This document shows, in pieces, positions 44,283 through 53,137 of a stretch of 64,000 nt of DNA (positions are counted from its first letter, which is position 1; the number at the start of each line of letters is the position of its first letter). The position numbers were made by a program, and so were the translations under genes. The DNA is from Halocalculus aciditolerans (GTDB taxonomy: Archaea > Halobacteriota > Halobacteria > Halobacteriales > Halobacteriaceae): positions 372,001-436,000 of the forward strand of contig NZ_BMPG01000003.1 in assembly GCF_014647475.1 (NCBI RefSeq), written 5' to 3'. Below the pieces are notes generated by a model, which made no database searches, was not told where the DNA came from, and was given only the letters and a program-made list of their open reading frames with translations.

Positions 44283-44965
44283 CGACGACTCGCCGGTCGC
44301 GAGCGGGTCTCGCCGCGCTCGTCGCCGTCGAAGCAACGCTCCTGGCGTGGTACGTTCTGACGGCGAACTCGTCGATACTCGCGCCGCGCTACCTCCTCTA
44401 CCCGTTCGTGTGGACCACCGCCGGAGCCGTGGCGGTGACGCGAGCGTGGCCAGTCAGTGGCGGCCGCAGGCGCCGACTCCTGGCGGGGGGGCTCGCCGTT
44501 GTCTACCTCGGCGTGTTACTCGTCGCGAACGGCGTCGTCGCCACGACCGCCGCTCCGCCGTCACTGACAGTCTCGTGGCTTCCCCCCGGCTGGGGACCGG
44601 CGGTCCTCGCGACGACGTCCGGTCTCCGGGTGGCGATCATCCCGTTCAAGCTCGTCGGCGTCCTGTCGCTCACCTACCTCGTCTACGCGCGCCTCGTCGA
44701 CGCGGCCGCACTGGCGGCGAGCGCCCTCGTCGGGTTGTTCTCCTGTGTCAGTTGCACGTATCCACTCGTGACTGCGCTCCTCGGCGGCGGGCTCGGCGGC
44801 GGTCTCCTCGGGGCGATGTCGCAGTCACCGTACGCGTACGACGCGTCGACGGTCGTCTTCCTCGTCACCCTCGTCCTTCTCGATCGATCGTTCGCGCTCC
44901 CCGCTCGGTTCGTCACCGCGATACGGTGGGCGATTGGTCGAGCGACCCCGCCGCACGCCCACTAG
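44279..44965 (+). CDS. polytopic membrane protein with CVSC motif, last gene of the oxidase operon
   Basis: The protein has 228 residues and starts at GTG overlapping the P-ATPase stop. About six membrane helices are seen. Helix 5 ends in LVGLFSCVSCTYPLVTALLG, a Cys-x-x-Cys in or near the membrane followed by a Gly-rich turn, resembling the DUF7546 or CcdA-like small membrane proteins. The two cysteines could shuttle electrons or bind copper during oxidase assembly. The end (PPHAH) is cytoplasmic. Coupling to the ATPase makes the copper link likely; the mechanism is inferred. Confidence 0.7.
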   Translation: MTTTRRSRAGLAALVAVEATLLAWYVLTANSSILAPRYLLYPFVWTTAGAVAVTRAWPVSGGRRRRLLAGGLAVVYLGVLLVANGVVATTAAPPSLTVSWLPPGWGPAVLATTSGLRVAIIPFKLVGVLSLTYLVYARLVDAAALAASALVGLFSCVSCTYPLVTALLGGGLGGGLLGAMSQSPYAYDASTVVFLVTLVLLDRSFALPARFVTAIRWAIGRATPPHAH

Positions 44966-45427
44966 GCGCGTGCACCCGCTATCGGTTGCGAGCCGATTAC
45001 CCGCATCGCGACTTCGAGGCGCGTCGGGTGGCATCACTCGCTAACCCGGGGGACTGTCGCGGTCGACCCACGAGACGGTTCGTGCGTTCTGCGACGACGC
45101 GTTCCCGTAGTTGAACGCCCGCCCGTTTCCGGTCGTTCGAACGCGCGCTGCCCGACGTCTGGCGCGCCCAGGCGACGTCTACCGGTTCGAGGAGACCGGC
45201 GTCGGGGGCTGTCCGTGCGAGCGGGTCGAAGCGGACGGCTACCCTCGCCGCCGGCGCATACGTCGAAGGCGACGCGCCGCATCTGCCGTCCCGCGCGGCG
45301 GGTCTTGAGACGCCCCCGGCGTCTGATACCTCCCGCGCAGCCGGCCTCCGATAACGGCTCCCGGATAAGTCCGACAGCCGAACGAGTTCGGGGAGACACC
45401 GACAGTGGAGGCACGCATACGTCGGCT
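44966..45427. other. no intact gene; possible decayed coding region
   Basis: A plus-strand stretch near 45111-45240 reads NARPFPVVRTRAARRLARPG and then GDVYRFEETGVGGCPCERVE, coding-like but without a credible start, and it runs into Arg-rich nonsense. This may be a fragment of an old gene. Nothing else is recognised. Confidence 0.35.
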
Positions 45428-45604
45428 ATGGGCGACCGAACGAGACGTCTCGGACGGGCGGTGTCGACTAGAGGCGCGTACGCGGCCGGTGCGGTCGGTG
45501 TGCTCGCCGGCTACGTCGTCGCGGGTGAGCGCGGTGCCGTCGCCGTCGGCGCTGCCGGCTACTTCGGCGTGAAGTCCATGCAGAGCCTCTACAAGGGACT
45601 CTAG
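45428..45604 (+). CDS. small Gly/Ala-rich membrane protein
   Basis: The 58-residue protein reads MGDRTRRLGRAVSTRGAYAA followed by a hydrophobic stretch (VGVLAGYVVAGERGAVAVGA) and SMQSLYKGL. It is a single or hairpin membrane segment with a basic N-terminus. A longer frame to 45215 is Arg-rich and not likely to be the start. Function unknown. Confidence 0.5.
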   Translation: MGDRTRRLGRAVSTRGAYAAGAVGVLAGYVVAGERGAVAVGAAGYFGVKSMQSLYKGL

Positions 45605-45817
45605 AGCGGGGGAAGCGCGGCGACGGTCTACGGTCCTTTGAGCCGGAGTGACGGGGCGGCCTCACTCGAACGGGTTCACGTGCGCCGGGCGACGACCGTG
45701 CCGCGAACATGTTCGGGGACACATTCTGGACCGTCCGGTGGCTCCCTCCGAGTAGGCACTGATGGCTGACGCAGACCGACTCACTCGATGCTCGGACCGA
45801 CGCGAGGTGGCCCGCTG

Positions 45818-46168
45818 ATGCTTCAGGAGTATCGACCGGGACAGCGGGCCGGCGAGTCGCCCGACGACGGCGACGAGTTGGTGACCGTCCTCGACGACGC
45901 CGACGAGTTGGTGGCCGCCCTCGACGACGCCGACTGCCGTGCGTTCCTGCGTGCGCTCGACGAGCCGCGGACGGCCGCGGGGCTCTGTCAGTGCTGCGAC
46001 GTCCCGTCCTCGACGGCGTACCGGAAGCTCGACCGTCTCGTGGACGTCGGCCTCGTCGACTCGAAGGTCAAGGTCCGCAGCGACGGCAACCACCGAAAGC
46101 AGTTCTCCCGCACCGTCGACGCCGTGACGATCACCGTCGACGACGACGCCCGCCTCGAGCGGGAGTGA
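45818..46168 (+). CDS. winged-HTH regulator
   Basis: The protein has 116 residues. The ATG at 45818 follows gaggtgg five bases or so upstream and is chosen over 45788. The first 35 residues are acidic, with the repeated D-D-A-D-E-L-V phrase. The winged helix is ALDEPRTAAGLCQCCDVPSS / TAYRKLDRLVDVGLVDSKVK with a CQCC cluster in the DNA-binding helix region that could bind metal. It sits after the copper-oxidase operon; a link to metal sensing is only suggestive. Confidence 0.7.
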   Translation: MLQEYRPGQRAGESPDDGDELVTVLDDADELVAALDDADCRAFLRALDEPRTAAGLCQCCDVPSSTAYRKLDRLVDVGLVDSKVKVRSDGNHRKQFSRTVDAVTITVDDDARLERE

Positions 46169-46265
46169 CGCGGCCGTCCGTCTCCGAGGTCGTCCTCGGC
46201 ACCGCCCGCCGCCCCCGGGGCGACGGCGGGCGGTTCGGGACGTCACTGACCGACACAGCGCTCCA

Positions 46266-46277
46266 GTATTGCAGTAC
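46266..46277. promoter_or_regulatory. near-palindrome upstream of the Cys-containing HTH gene
   Basis: GTATTGCAGTAC is a 12-bp near-palindrome (two mismatches), about 45 bases before the ATG at 46323 and followed by the AT-rich catacaaacac. It could be an autoregulatory operator of the HTH gene. Confidence 0.3.
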
Positions 46278-46322
46278 CCATACAAACACTTTTGCCCGTG
46301 AGAACCCTACTTCGGGCCAGTA

Positions 46323-46724
46323 ATGGCTGATTCGATGCACGAGATGCTCCAGCGGGACATGGAGTGTGAGGGCCTCTTGGAGTGCTTCCACGGCCTCGGC
46401 GAGATCGACAAGGAGGTGTTTCGGGAGCTCACGGAGAGCGCGGAGCCGCTCACCATCGACGACGTCGCAGAGCGCGTCGACCGCGAGCGCTCTACCGCCT
46501 ACCGCTCCGTGCAGCGCCTCCTCACCGCGGGCTTCGTCCGGAAGGAGCAGGTGAACTACGAGCAGGGCGGCTACTACCACGTCTACGAGCCGCGCGATCC
46601 CGACGTCGTCGCGCAGGACCTCCAGCGGATGCTGAACGACTGGTACGCGAAGATGGGCCAGCTCATCGGCGAGTTCGCCGAGACGTACGGCGACGCGAAC
46701 GCCGACTCCGCGACCGCCGAGTGA
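46323..46724 (+). CDS. TrmB-like winged-HTH regulator
   Basis: The protein has 133 residues. The N-terminus MHEMLQRDMECEGLLECFHG has two Cys and a His that could bind metal. A winged helix follows (LTIDDVAERVDRERSTAYRS / VQRLLTAGFVRKEQ) with the wing GGYYHVYEPRDPD, and a C-terminal helix (MLNDWYAKMGQLIGEFAETY) for dimerisation. This is the short TrmB-like type widely found in haloarchaea. The targets are unknown. The gap upstream has a near-palindrome suggestive of self-control. Confidence 0.8.
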   Translation: MADSMHEMLQRDMECEGLLECFHGLGEIDKEVFRELTESAEPLTIDDVAERVDRERSTAYRSVQRLLTAGFVRKEQVNYEQGGYYHVYEPRDPDVVAQDLQRMLNDWYAKMGQLIGEFAETYGDANADSATAE

Positions 46725-46736
46725 GAACGAGACGGA

Positions 46737-47816
46737 CTACTTTTCGTCGACGCGGACGCGTTCGCCGCGGCCGGCGGCGGCGTGGGCGGCGGCGACGGTC
46801 TGCATATCGACGAGGCCGTGCGCGCCGTCGAGTTCGAGGGGCGTGTCCGTGAGGAAGCCGTGGGCGGCGTAATCGAAGATTTCGGTCATCTGGTTCGTCG
46901 TCGGCGTGTCGACGTCGACGGTGCGGTCGTCGACGGTGAGGCGGAAGTCGGTCTCCATGTGGAACGCGGGTTCGATGCGGACGCGGCCGTCGGTGCCCGT
47001 GAGTTCGAGGTACGAGCCGTCGTGGGCGCGCTGGCTCGTGGTGAAGGTCGCGTCGACGCCGCCCTCGTACTCGACGAGGAGCGCGGCGCGTTCGTCCGGC
47101 ACGTCGTCGAAGGCGTCGTGCTCGGAGCGCATCGTCGCCTGCACGGCGACGGGGTCGGCGTCGAGGAGGAACCGCGTCGTGTTGATGGAGTAGATGCCGA
47201 GGTCCATCACGGAGCTCCCGTACCCCGTGAGCTCGGGGTCCAGCCGCCACTGGTCGGGGTCGGCGAAGATGTCGAGGAGGCGCTGGGTGTTCTCCGAGTG
47301 GACGAACCGCGGGTCGCCGATGACGCCGTCGCGGACGAGGTCGCGGACCCGGCGGATGACGGGTTCGGTCTGCATCCGGTAGCCGACCGCGAGCGCGACG
47401 TCCTCGGCCTCACAGACCCGAACCATCTCCGCGGCGCGCGGTGCCGTCGCCTCCATCGGCTTCTCCGTGAGGACGTCCTTCCCGAGTTCGGCGGCGGTTC
47501 GCGTGAACTCCAGGTGGGTGGCGTTCGGCGTGCAGACGTAGACCGCGTCGTACTCTCCTGACGCCGCGCCGTCGTGGAACGCCTCGTAGGTGAGCGCGGC
47601 CGCCGCGGTGTCGACGTCCGCGGCGACGTCGCGGGCTTTCTCCCGCGAGCTCGACACGAACACCGTCGCCTCGCAGAAGTCCGAGTCGGCGACGGCGGGG
47701 AGCGCCTCGTCGACCGTCCACCAGCCGAGGCCGACGAGCGCGAACCGCACCGTTCCAGACGCATCCGTCTCCCAGTCCCGGTCGTCGAACGCAGAGAGAT
47801 AGCTCGATAGCGACAT
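46737..47816 (-). CDS. gfo6: Gfo/Idh/MocA oxidoreductase, D-xylose 1-dehydrogenase-like
   Basis: The protein has 359 residues from the ATG at 47816 (MSLSSYLSAFDDRDWETDAS); an upstream frame to 47894 is not needed. The NADP-binding fold starts FALVGLGWWTVDEALP, and the catalytic lysine lies in DVLTEKPMEA. Length, the SYLSAFDDRDWE opening, and the C-terminal end (GERVRVDEK) resemble the haloarchaeal D-xylose 1-dehydrogenase (NADP+) Gfo6 of the xylose-oxidation route. A GH10 xylanase-like gene 1.1 kb away supports a pentose function. Activity on other sugars cannot be excluded. Confidence 0.8.
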   Translation of the reverse strand: MSLSSYLSAFDDRDWETDASGTVRFALVGLGWWTVDEALPAVADSDFCEATVFVSSSREKARDVAADVDTAAAALTYEAFHDGAASGEYDAVYVCTPNATHLEFTRTAAELGKDVLTEKPMEATAPRAAEMVRVCEAEDVALAVGYRMQTEPVIRRVRDLVRDGVIGDPRFVHSENTQRLLDIFADPDQWRLDPELTGYGSSVMDLGIYSINTTRFLLDADPVAVQATMRSEHDAFDDVPDERAALLVEYEGGVDATFTTSQRAHDGSYLELTGTDGRVRIEPAFHMETDFRLTVDDRTVDVDTPTTNQMTEIFDYAAHGFLTDTPLELDGAHGLVDMQTVAAAHAAAGRGERVRVDEK

Positions 47817-47915
47817 ACGTCTCGATACTGCGCTCCGCCGCATAAAGCCGCGGGACGCCGCGACCGGGCTGCCGGATGCTGAACGCTTTTCCACGCGACA
47901 CCCGTCACTCCGGGT

Positions 47916-48920
47916 ATGCCTTCACTCGACGAACTCGGCTTTGTCTCGCTCGGCGACACCGGCCTCCAGACCAGCGAACTCCAACTCGGCACGTGGCGGT
48001 TCGGCAAGGAGACCGAAGAAGGGAACGTCGAAATCGGCGAGGAGCGCGCGTACGAACTCCTCGACGCCTACGAGGCCGCGGGCGGGCGCTACATCGACAC
48101 CGCCGACGTCTACGGCGGCGGGCAGAGCGAGGAGTGGATCGGCGACTGGCTCGCCGACCGCGACCGCGAGCGCTACACCATCGCCTCGAAGGTCTACTGG
48201 CAGATCCGAGAGAACGACCCGAACAGCCGCGGCACGAACCGGAAGAACATCCGACACCGCATCGACGCGCTCTTAGAGCGCCTCGACACGGACTACGTCG
48301 ACGTGCTCTACATCCACCGCTGGGACGACGAGACGCCGACGCGCGAGATGATGAAGACGCTCAACCGGCTGGTCGAGGACGGGAAAGTCCACTACCTCGG
48401 CGCGTCGACGCTCCGCCCGAACGCGTGGAAGGTCGCCCGCGCGAACCAGCTCGCCCGCGACGAGGGCTGGGAGCCATTCACCGTCCTCCAGCCGCGGTAC
48501 AACCTCGTGGACCGCGAAGTCGAGGGCGACTACCTCGAGATGGCGCGCGACGAGGGCCTCGGCGTCTGCCCGTGGAGCCCGCTCGGCCAGGGCTTCCTCA
48601 CCGGGAAGTACACCCGCGAGGACGGCCTCACGGGCGAGTCGCGCGCCGCGGAGTCCAGCCGGTTCGCCGACTCCTACCTCACGGAGGAGAACTTCGACGT
48701 GCACGACGTCCTCGACGAGGTCGCCGCGGACGTCGACGCGTCGCCGGCGCAGGTCGCGCTCGCGTGGCTCATGCACCGCGACGGCGTCTCCGCGCCCATC
48801 GTCGGCGCGCGCACCGTCGAGCAGCTCGAAGAGAACCTCGACGCCGCCGCCGTCGACCTCACCGACGAGCAGGTCGACCGCCTCACCGAAGCCAAGGGCG
48901 GCCCCTACGCCGGGCTCTAA
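47916..48920 (+). CDS. aldo/keto reductase
   Basis: The protein has 334 residues. The catalytic tetrad is present: Asp and Tyr in YIDTADVYGGGQSEEWIG, Lys in YTIASKVYWQ, His in VDVLYIHRWD. The NADPH-binding tail is VGARTVEQLEENLDAA. This is the Kv-beta/AKR11-like bacterial group. It is divergent from the D-xylose dehydrogenase-like gene with a short shared promoter gap. It may reduce or oxidise sugar-derived carbonyls; the substrate is not known. Confidence 0.9.
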   Translation: MPSLDELGFVSLGDTGLQTSELQLGTWRFGKETEEGNVEIGEERAYELLDAYEAAGGRYIDTADVYGGGQSEEWIGDWLADRDRERYTIASKVYWQIRENDPNSRGTNRKNIRHRIDALLERLDTDYVDVLYIHRWDDETPTREMMKTLNRLVEDGKVHYLGASTLRPNAWKVARANQLARDEGWEPFTVLQPRYNLVDREVEGDYLEMARDEGLGVCPWSPLGQGFLTGKYTREDGLTGESRAAESSRFADSYLTEENFDVHDVLDEVAADVDASPAQVALAWLMHRDGVSAPIVGARTVEQLEENLDAAAVDLTDEQVDRLTEAKGGPYAGL

Positions 48921-48956
48921 GCCGGCGCTCTGGAGCGGCGGTGACCGGAACGCGAG

Positions 48957-50312
48957 TTAGAGGTCGATTGTCCACGTTGTCTCGCCGTCCGGGTTAGTGA
49001 CAGTGCGGGTCGTCTCGACCCGCTGGCCGTCAGCGGCGACCGAGACGGCGTAGGTGCCGAGGTCCGCGCGCGTTCGGTACGCGCCCGCTCCGTCCGTCGT
49101 TCCTGACTCCTCCGTGAACCACTCGTCGAAGACGAGGTCGACGTAGGCGTCGTAGCCGGGTTTCGGCGTCCAGTCCTCGTAGAAGAGCGGGGCGTCGTCC
49201 CGCCAGTGCTGGCCGTCCCAGAACCCCCAGAGGCGAAAGCCCGCCATCGCGGGGTGGCTGTAGCAGAGTTTGAGGAACCGGTAGAGGTAGCGGCCCGCGA
49301 CCTCGTCGGAGTCGAAGCCCGGCGTGTCGAACTCGGAGACGACGAGGTCGACGTCGCCGAGGCCCGCGAATCGCTCCAGGCGACGCCACTGCTCGGCCGG
49401 CGTCACGCGCTCGCTCTCGCCCATCGCGTGCGCCTGGAAGGCGACTTCGTCGAGCGGCGCGTCGTCCGCGAGGAGGTACTGAATCAGCGTCGCGTAGCGG
49501 TCGCGGTGGCGCGGTCGGTCGAGCGTGAGGATGTCGTACTCGTTGACGGCGAGCGTCGCGCCGGGCGCGGCCTCGCCGGCGGTGTGGAACCACTCGCGGA
49601 GCACGGGCGACCGCCACGCGGGCGCGTCGGACAGCGCGTCCGTGAGGAGGTGATGGCCGACGGGTTCGTTCAGGAAAACCCACTCGGTGACGTCGTGGTC
49701 CTCGACGTAGTGGCCGAGAATCGTCTCGACGTGGTCGGTGACGAGCGACCGGAGCCGGGCGTCGTCGCCCGCGTCGAGCGCCGCCCAGACCTCCTCGGGG
49801 AGGACGTTCGCGCTATCGGTCTGCCAGACGACGGGCGCGCCCGCCACCGACACGTCGTGGTCGCGGAGGAAGGCGATGATGCGGTCCGCGCGCTCGTGCG
49901 CGCCGGCCTGCGTCCACCGCCGCCACTTGTACGCGTTCTCGAACACCGCCTCGTTGAACAGGTCGGCGACGGACTCGCGGTACGGACTTCCCGCGCCGAC
50001 GTCGAAGTGCTTCGCGACGTTGTACGCGGTCGAGAAGTCGAACGCGTGCCGGTCGAGCGTTACGTCGACCGACGCGCCGGACAATCGCTCGCCGTCGCGT
50101 CGCACGACGACCGCGACGTCCGAGCGCCGGTGTTCGTCGATACGCGCGTCCGCCGCGTCCTCCCACGACCTCGACCCGTCCGGGGGCTCTCCGACCGTCG
50201 TCGGCCGCTCCGTCGTGCTGTCCGCTCGCTCCCGCGTCGAACAGCCGGCCAGCGCCGCCGCCAGCCCACCCACGAACCACCGCCGAGTCGTCTCGGGGCG
50301 CACGTCAGACAC
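48957..50312 (-). CDS. GH10 endo-1,4-beta-xylanase-like lipoprotein
   Basis: The protein has 451 residues. A Tat signal with lipobox (RRWFVGGLAAALAGC, Cys24) anchors it outside the cell. A short Ser/Thr linker and a small beta domain (about 62-90) precede the GH10 barrel. Acid/base Glu216 is in WVFLNEP, the nucleophile Glu327 in LVVSEFDTP, and His295 in AFQAHAMGE. The family's W-H-S-Q subsite motif is altered (VVWQTDSANV), so specificity may differ from typical xylanases. The C-terminal 60 residues form a beta module (TYAVSVAADGQRVETTRTVT) that may bind carbohydrate. Its neighbours (D-xylose dehydrogenase-like and aldo/keto reductase) suggest xylan use. Confidence 0.85.
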   Translation of the reverse strand: MSDVRPETTRRWFVGGLAAALAGCSTRERADSTTERPTTVGEPPDGSRSWEDAADARIDEHRRSDVAVVVRRDGERLSGASVDVTLDRHAFDFSTAYNVAKHFDVGAGSPYRESVADLFNEAVFENAYKWRRWTQAGAHERADRIIAFLRDHDVSVAGAPVVWQTDSANVLPEEVWAALDAGDDARLRSLVTDHVETILGHYVEDHDVTEWVFLNEPVGHHLLTDALSDAPAWRSPVLREWFHTAGEAAPGATLAVNEYDILTLDRPRHRDRYATLIQYLLADDAPLDEVAFQAHAMGESERVTPAEQWRRLERFAGLGDVDLVVSEFDTPGFDSDEVAGRYLYRFLKLCYSHPAMAGFRLWGFWDGQHWRDDAPLFYEDWTPKPGYDAYVDLVFDEWFTEESGTTDGAGAYRTRADLGTYAVSVAADGQRVETTRTVTNPDGETTWTIDL

Positions 50313-50483
50313 TCACAGCCCGCCGACACTTGGAGCCAACGACTGTGACACCGCCCGTCGCGCCGGCTTCGACGACGACTTCGCCCCGGTCGAACTCTCT
50401 CCGACTCGGGCGTGAAAATCTACGCGGAGCCGACGGCGCTCAGAGCGACGCTCCGCGACGCGTCCGCTGAGTGACGCGAGCGG

Positions 50484-51578
50484 TCAGCCGGCGAAGACGC
50501 TCGCGAGCGAGGAGACGGAGAGCGCCGCCGGCGCGCGCGGGAGCGTGAGTCGGACGACCGACCCCGACGGGTCGTTATCCTCGAAGTCGACCGCGCCGTC
50601 GGACATCTCGACGGTCCAGTAGATGAGCCAGAGGCCGAGACCCGCGCCGTGTGAGAGCGAGGTCTCCTCCGGGAGGTGGATGGCTTCGATGTCGGCCGCG
50701 GGGATGCCGGACCCCTGGTCGGTGATTTCCACGACGACCGTCTCGCCCTCGGCGCGGAGGGAGACGGACACCGGCGTCTTCGGCGGGTTGTGTTCGACGG
50801 CGTTCTCCACGGCTTCGCGGAGCGCGAGCGCGAGCGCCGGGTGAGCGATGACGCGACACGGCTCCGGCGCGTCCACGTCGATTTCGGCGTCGGGGTACTC
50901 CGCTTCGACGGCCTCGACTTCCTCGCGGACGAGCGTCTGGAGGTCGAGTTCGACCGGCGTGTCGTCCTCCCAGATGGTGACGATTCGGCGCGCGCGGTCC
51001 GTCGTCTCGACGAGCCGCTCCAGGTGGGTTCGAATGACCCGCGTGGACTCGGCGACGTCGACGTCGCTTCCCCCGCTCTCGATGTTCTCGAGGTAGCCGA
51101 GCGCGATGGCGAGCTCGTTCCGGATGTTGTGCCGCATGACGCGCTGGTTGATTCTGAGGAGCTTCGTCAGCTCGCGGGCCTGTCGGAGGCGCTCGGTCGA
51201 TTCGACGGCGTAGAGCGCGCTCCGCGACCCCACGGCCGCGCCGAGCGACGCCGCGAACGTCAGGAGGAAGACGAACTCTCCCGAATCGCCCTCGATTCGC
51301 CACGTCACCCACACCGCGAACGCGAGGAGCGTGAACGACACCGACACGGCGACGGCGAGGGAGAACGCCCGCCACCGACCGCGCGTCGAAGCCGGGCGGT
51401 TCGGGACTTCCCACGCCGTGTAGAGCACGATGACCGACAGCCCAGCGACCAGGAGGGACTCTAGTAGCGTCCCCAGGCCCTCCCCCTCGGTGAGCACGTG
51501 GTAGACGCTGAACGCGAGGCAGACGCAGCCGAGCGCGGCGAACCCGTGTTGCGGGCGAAGCGACGGGGAAGTCTGCAC
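50484..51578 (-). CDS. membrane histidine kinase
   Basis: The protein has about 364 residues from a GTG at 51578; an ATG at 51635 is the alternative. Four membrane helices form the sensor, followed by a short coiled coil. HisKA-like helices have the H-box VMRHNIRNELAIALGYLENI with its His intact. The HATPase_c has the N-box REAVENAVEHNPP, G1 ITDQGSGIPAAD and G2 SHGAGLGLWLIYW. This is the haloarchaeal membrane-kinase type without a fused receiver. No response regulator is adjacent. Confidence 0.85.
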   Translation of the reverse strand: MQTSPSLRPQHGFAALGCVCLAFSVYHVLTEGEGLGTLLESLLVAGLSVIVLYTAWEVPNRPASTRGRWRAFSLAVAVSVSFTLLAFAVWVTWRIEGDSGEFVFLLTFAASLGAAVGSRSALYAVESTERLRQARELTKLLRINQRVMRHNIRNELAIALGYLENIESGGSDVDVAESTRVIRTHLERLVETTDRARRIVTIWEDDTPVELDLQTLVREEVEAVEAEYPDAEIDVDAPEPCRVIAHPALALALREAVENAVEHNPPKTPVSVSLRAEGETVVVEITDQGSGIPAADIEAIHLPEETSLSHGAGLGLWLIYWTVEMSDGAVDFEDNDPSGSVVRLTLPRAPAALSVSSLASVFAG

Positions 51579-51687
51579 TAGCCGACAGTAGAGCCGGAGA
51601 CGGGAAATTCCTTTCCGACAACAAGACGACACCAACGCCGGGCGCGGCGTTCGGTGCGCGACACGTCAGCGCCGATGGCGGTCCCGG

Positions 51688-52074
51688 TCAGGCCGCCGTG
51701 ACGACGCCGGACTCCGTGGCGAGTTCGGTGTCGTTGTGGTGGACCGTCACCTCGAATCGGGTGCCGGCGTCGACGTCGGAGAAGTCGAACGCGGCGTCGA
51801 ACGTCCCGTTCTCGCCGACGTCGACCGTCTGCGTCTTGAGGAACGGCGAGTCACCGCTCGACCTGACGCGCACGGTGACGTTCTCACCGCTACTCTGGTT
51901 CGTCATCCCCTTCACGTGTTGGTTCTCGGCGGCGTGAACCGTGACGTTTCCGTTCTCCGTCTCGAAATACGGCGGCGTCGGCTGCGACGCGTCCGACGAC
52001 GCGAAGCCGCCGCAGCCCGCCGTCGTGAGCAGCGCGGCCAGAGCGAGCGCCGCGAGAGCCGAACGGGCCTTCAT
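51688..52074 (-). CDS. small exported lipoprotein
   Basis: The protein has 128 residues from MKARSALAALALAALLTTAG with the lipobox Cys21; an in-frame ATG at 52140 would extend it and is less likely. The mature part is a single beta domain (VTVRVRSSGDSPFLKTQTVD, FDAAFDFSDVDAGTRFEVTV) like the BGTF-type surface domains of haloarchaea. It is probably a cell-surface protein of unknown function. Confidence 0.7.
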   Translation of the reverse strand: MKARSALAALALAALLTTAGCGGFASSDASQPTPPYFETENGNVTVHAAENQHVKGMTNQSSGENVTVRVRSSGDSPFLKTQTVDVGENGTFDAAFDFSDVDAGTRFEVTVHHNDTELATESGVVTAA

Positions 52075-52343
52075 CGACACTGAGCGCCGAGGAGAGCGTT
52101 CGAAGTCCGTCGCGGACGTGCTGACACTGGGCGCGAACACCGTGTGGAGAGCATGTGACGACGACTACTCACGGGGCGAACATTAACGTCGGTGAACGGT
52201 CAAATAGCGACTAGAGCCTGAGAGACCGCCGGGGGCGACCGGCCCGCATCCACAGTCGGTTCCTCGTCGAATGCGGGGTGGCGGGTCGTGGTACCTCGAC
52301 CCTCGGAAGTGTTATCCGGAGCGTGCCCCTTTGTTTGGTTGCA

Positions 52344-52550
52344 ATGGCACACGGTAAGGTTGATTTCTTCAACGACACTGGCGGCTACGGTTTCATCTCG
52401 ACTGACGACGGCGACCTCGACGACGACGAAGACGTCTTCTTCCACATGGAGGATGTCGGCGGCGAAGACCTCACCGAGGGGACTGAGGTCGAGTTCGATA
52501 TCGAGTCCTCGCCCAAGGGGCCTCGCGCAGCGAACGTCGTCCGACAGTAA
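52344..52550 (+). CDS. cspA: cold shock protein (CspA family)
   Basis: The 68-residue protein is a single cold-shock domain. It has RNP-1-like GGYGFIST and RNP-2-like DVFFHMED motifs, and is acidic as usual in haloarchaea (DDGDLDDDE insertion). The ATG at 52344 gives MAHGKVDFFNDTGG, the normal family start; upstream in-frame codons are Arg/Ser-rich. It binds single-stranded nucleic acids and acts as an RNA chaperone. It is monocistronic with an AT-rich promoter upstream. Confidence 0.95.
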   Translation: MAHGKVDFFNDTGGYGFISTDDGDLDDDEDVFFHMEDVGGEDLTEGTEVEFDIESSPKGPRAANVVRQ

Positions 52551-53137
52551 TCCGAAACACCCGTCGCGCAGCGCGACGGCCGACACTCACAGCTTTTTGA
52601 GAGACTACACGTCCCAGCGACACGCTCCGCGGACGCGATAGCGCGTACTCCGCTAACACGAGCGGCGTCGACGTCTGGAATGATTTCATCCCGCCTTGTT
52701 CGCAAACTACACTACGGCTACATGCCCGAAGTGCGACGGTCAGTATAGTGCGAAAGACGACGATTACACTGGGAAACCGTACCCCGCAGACGAGTTAAGT
52801 CATAGCTGCTTTGGAGACGACGGAACATCGTATCTGCACAGATAACCGACTAGACGACTGCATTCAACAGACTCTCAGAAAGCTATCAATATCTGAGGGA
52901 TGTCGACAGAGCCAACCAGGAGTGGTTCAGGCTCGCCCCCTCGACGGGAGATTCACCAGTCGGGATGAACAGCCCCTGTCGGTCTCCGACTCGCTCGGCC
53001 GGCTTCCGTTTCAGGTACTGTCTCGCCGTCGACGACGTCGTTTCGCCAGCACCAGGACGTACTGGTTCAGTAGTTCCAGCTAGATCGAGGCGTATACGCA
53101 ATGGAGGCTGCCGAAGGAGCGACTACAGGAACTGCAG
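52551..53137. other. intergenic region with small ORF and decayed traces
   Basis: Contains the short zinc-binding-like ORF at 52696-52845 (listed separately). A minus-strand frame at about 52886-53050 (phrases RQYLKRKPAERVGDRQGLFI) has some coding character without a credible start. Nothing else is recognised. Confidence 0.35.
52696..52845 (+). CDS. possible short zinc-binding peptide (TTG start) or remnant
   Basis: An open frame from TTG reads FANYTTATCPKCDGQYSAKD and continues PYPADELSHSCFGDDG to a stop at 52845, 49 residues in all. It has one CxxC pair plus a later Cys, as in haloarchaeal small zinc-finger proteins, but the second Cys pair is incomplete. It may be a real small protein or the tail of a lost gene. 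Confidence 0.25.
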   Translation: MFANYTTATCPKCDGQYSAKDDDYTGKPYPADELSHSCFGDDGTSYLHR

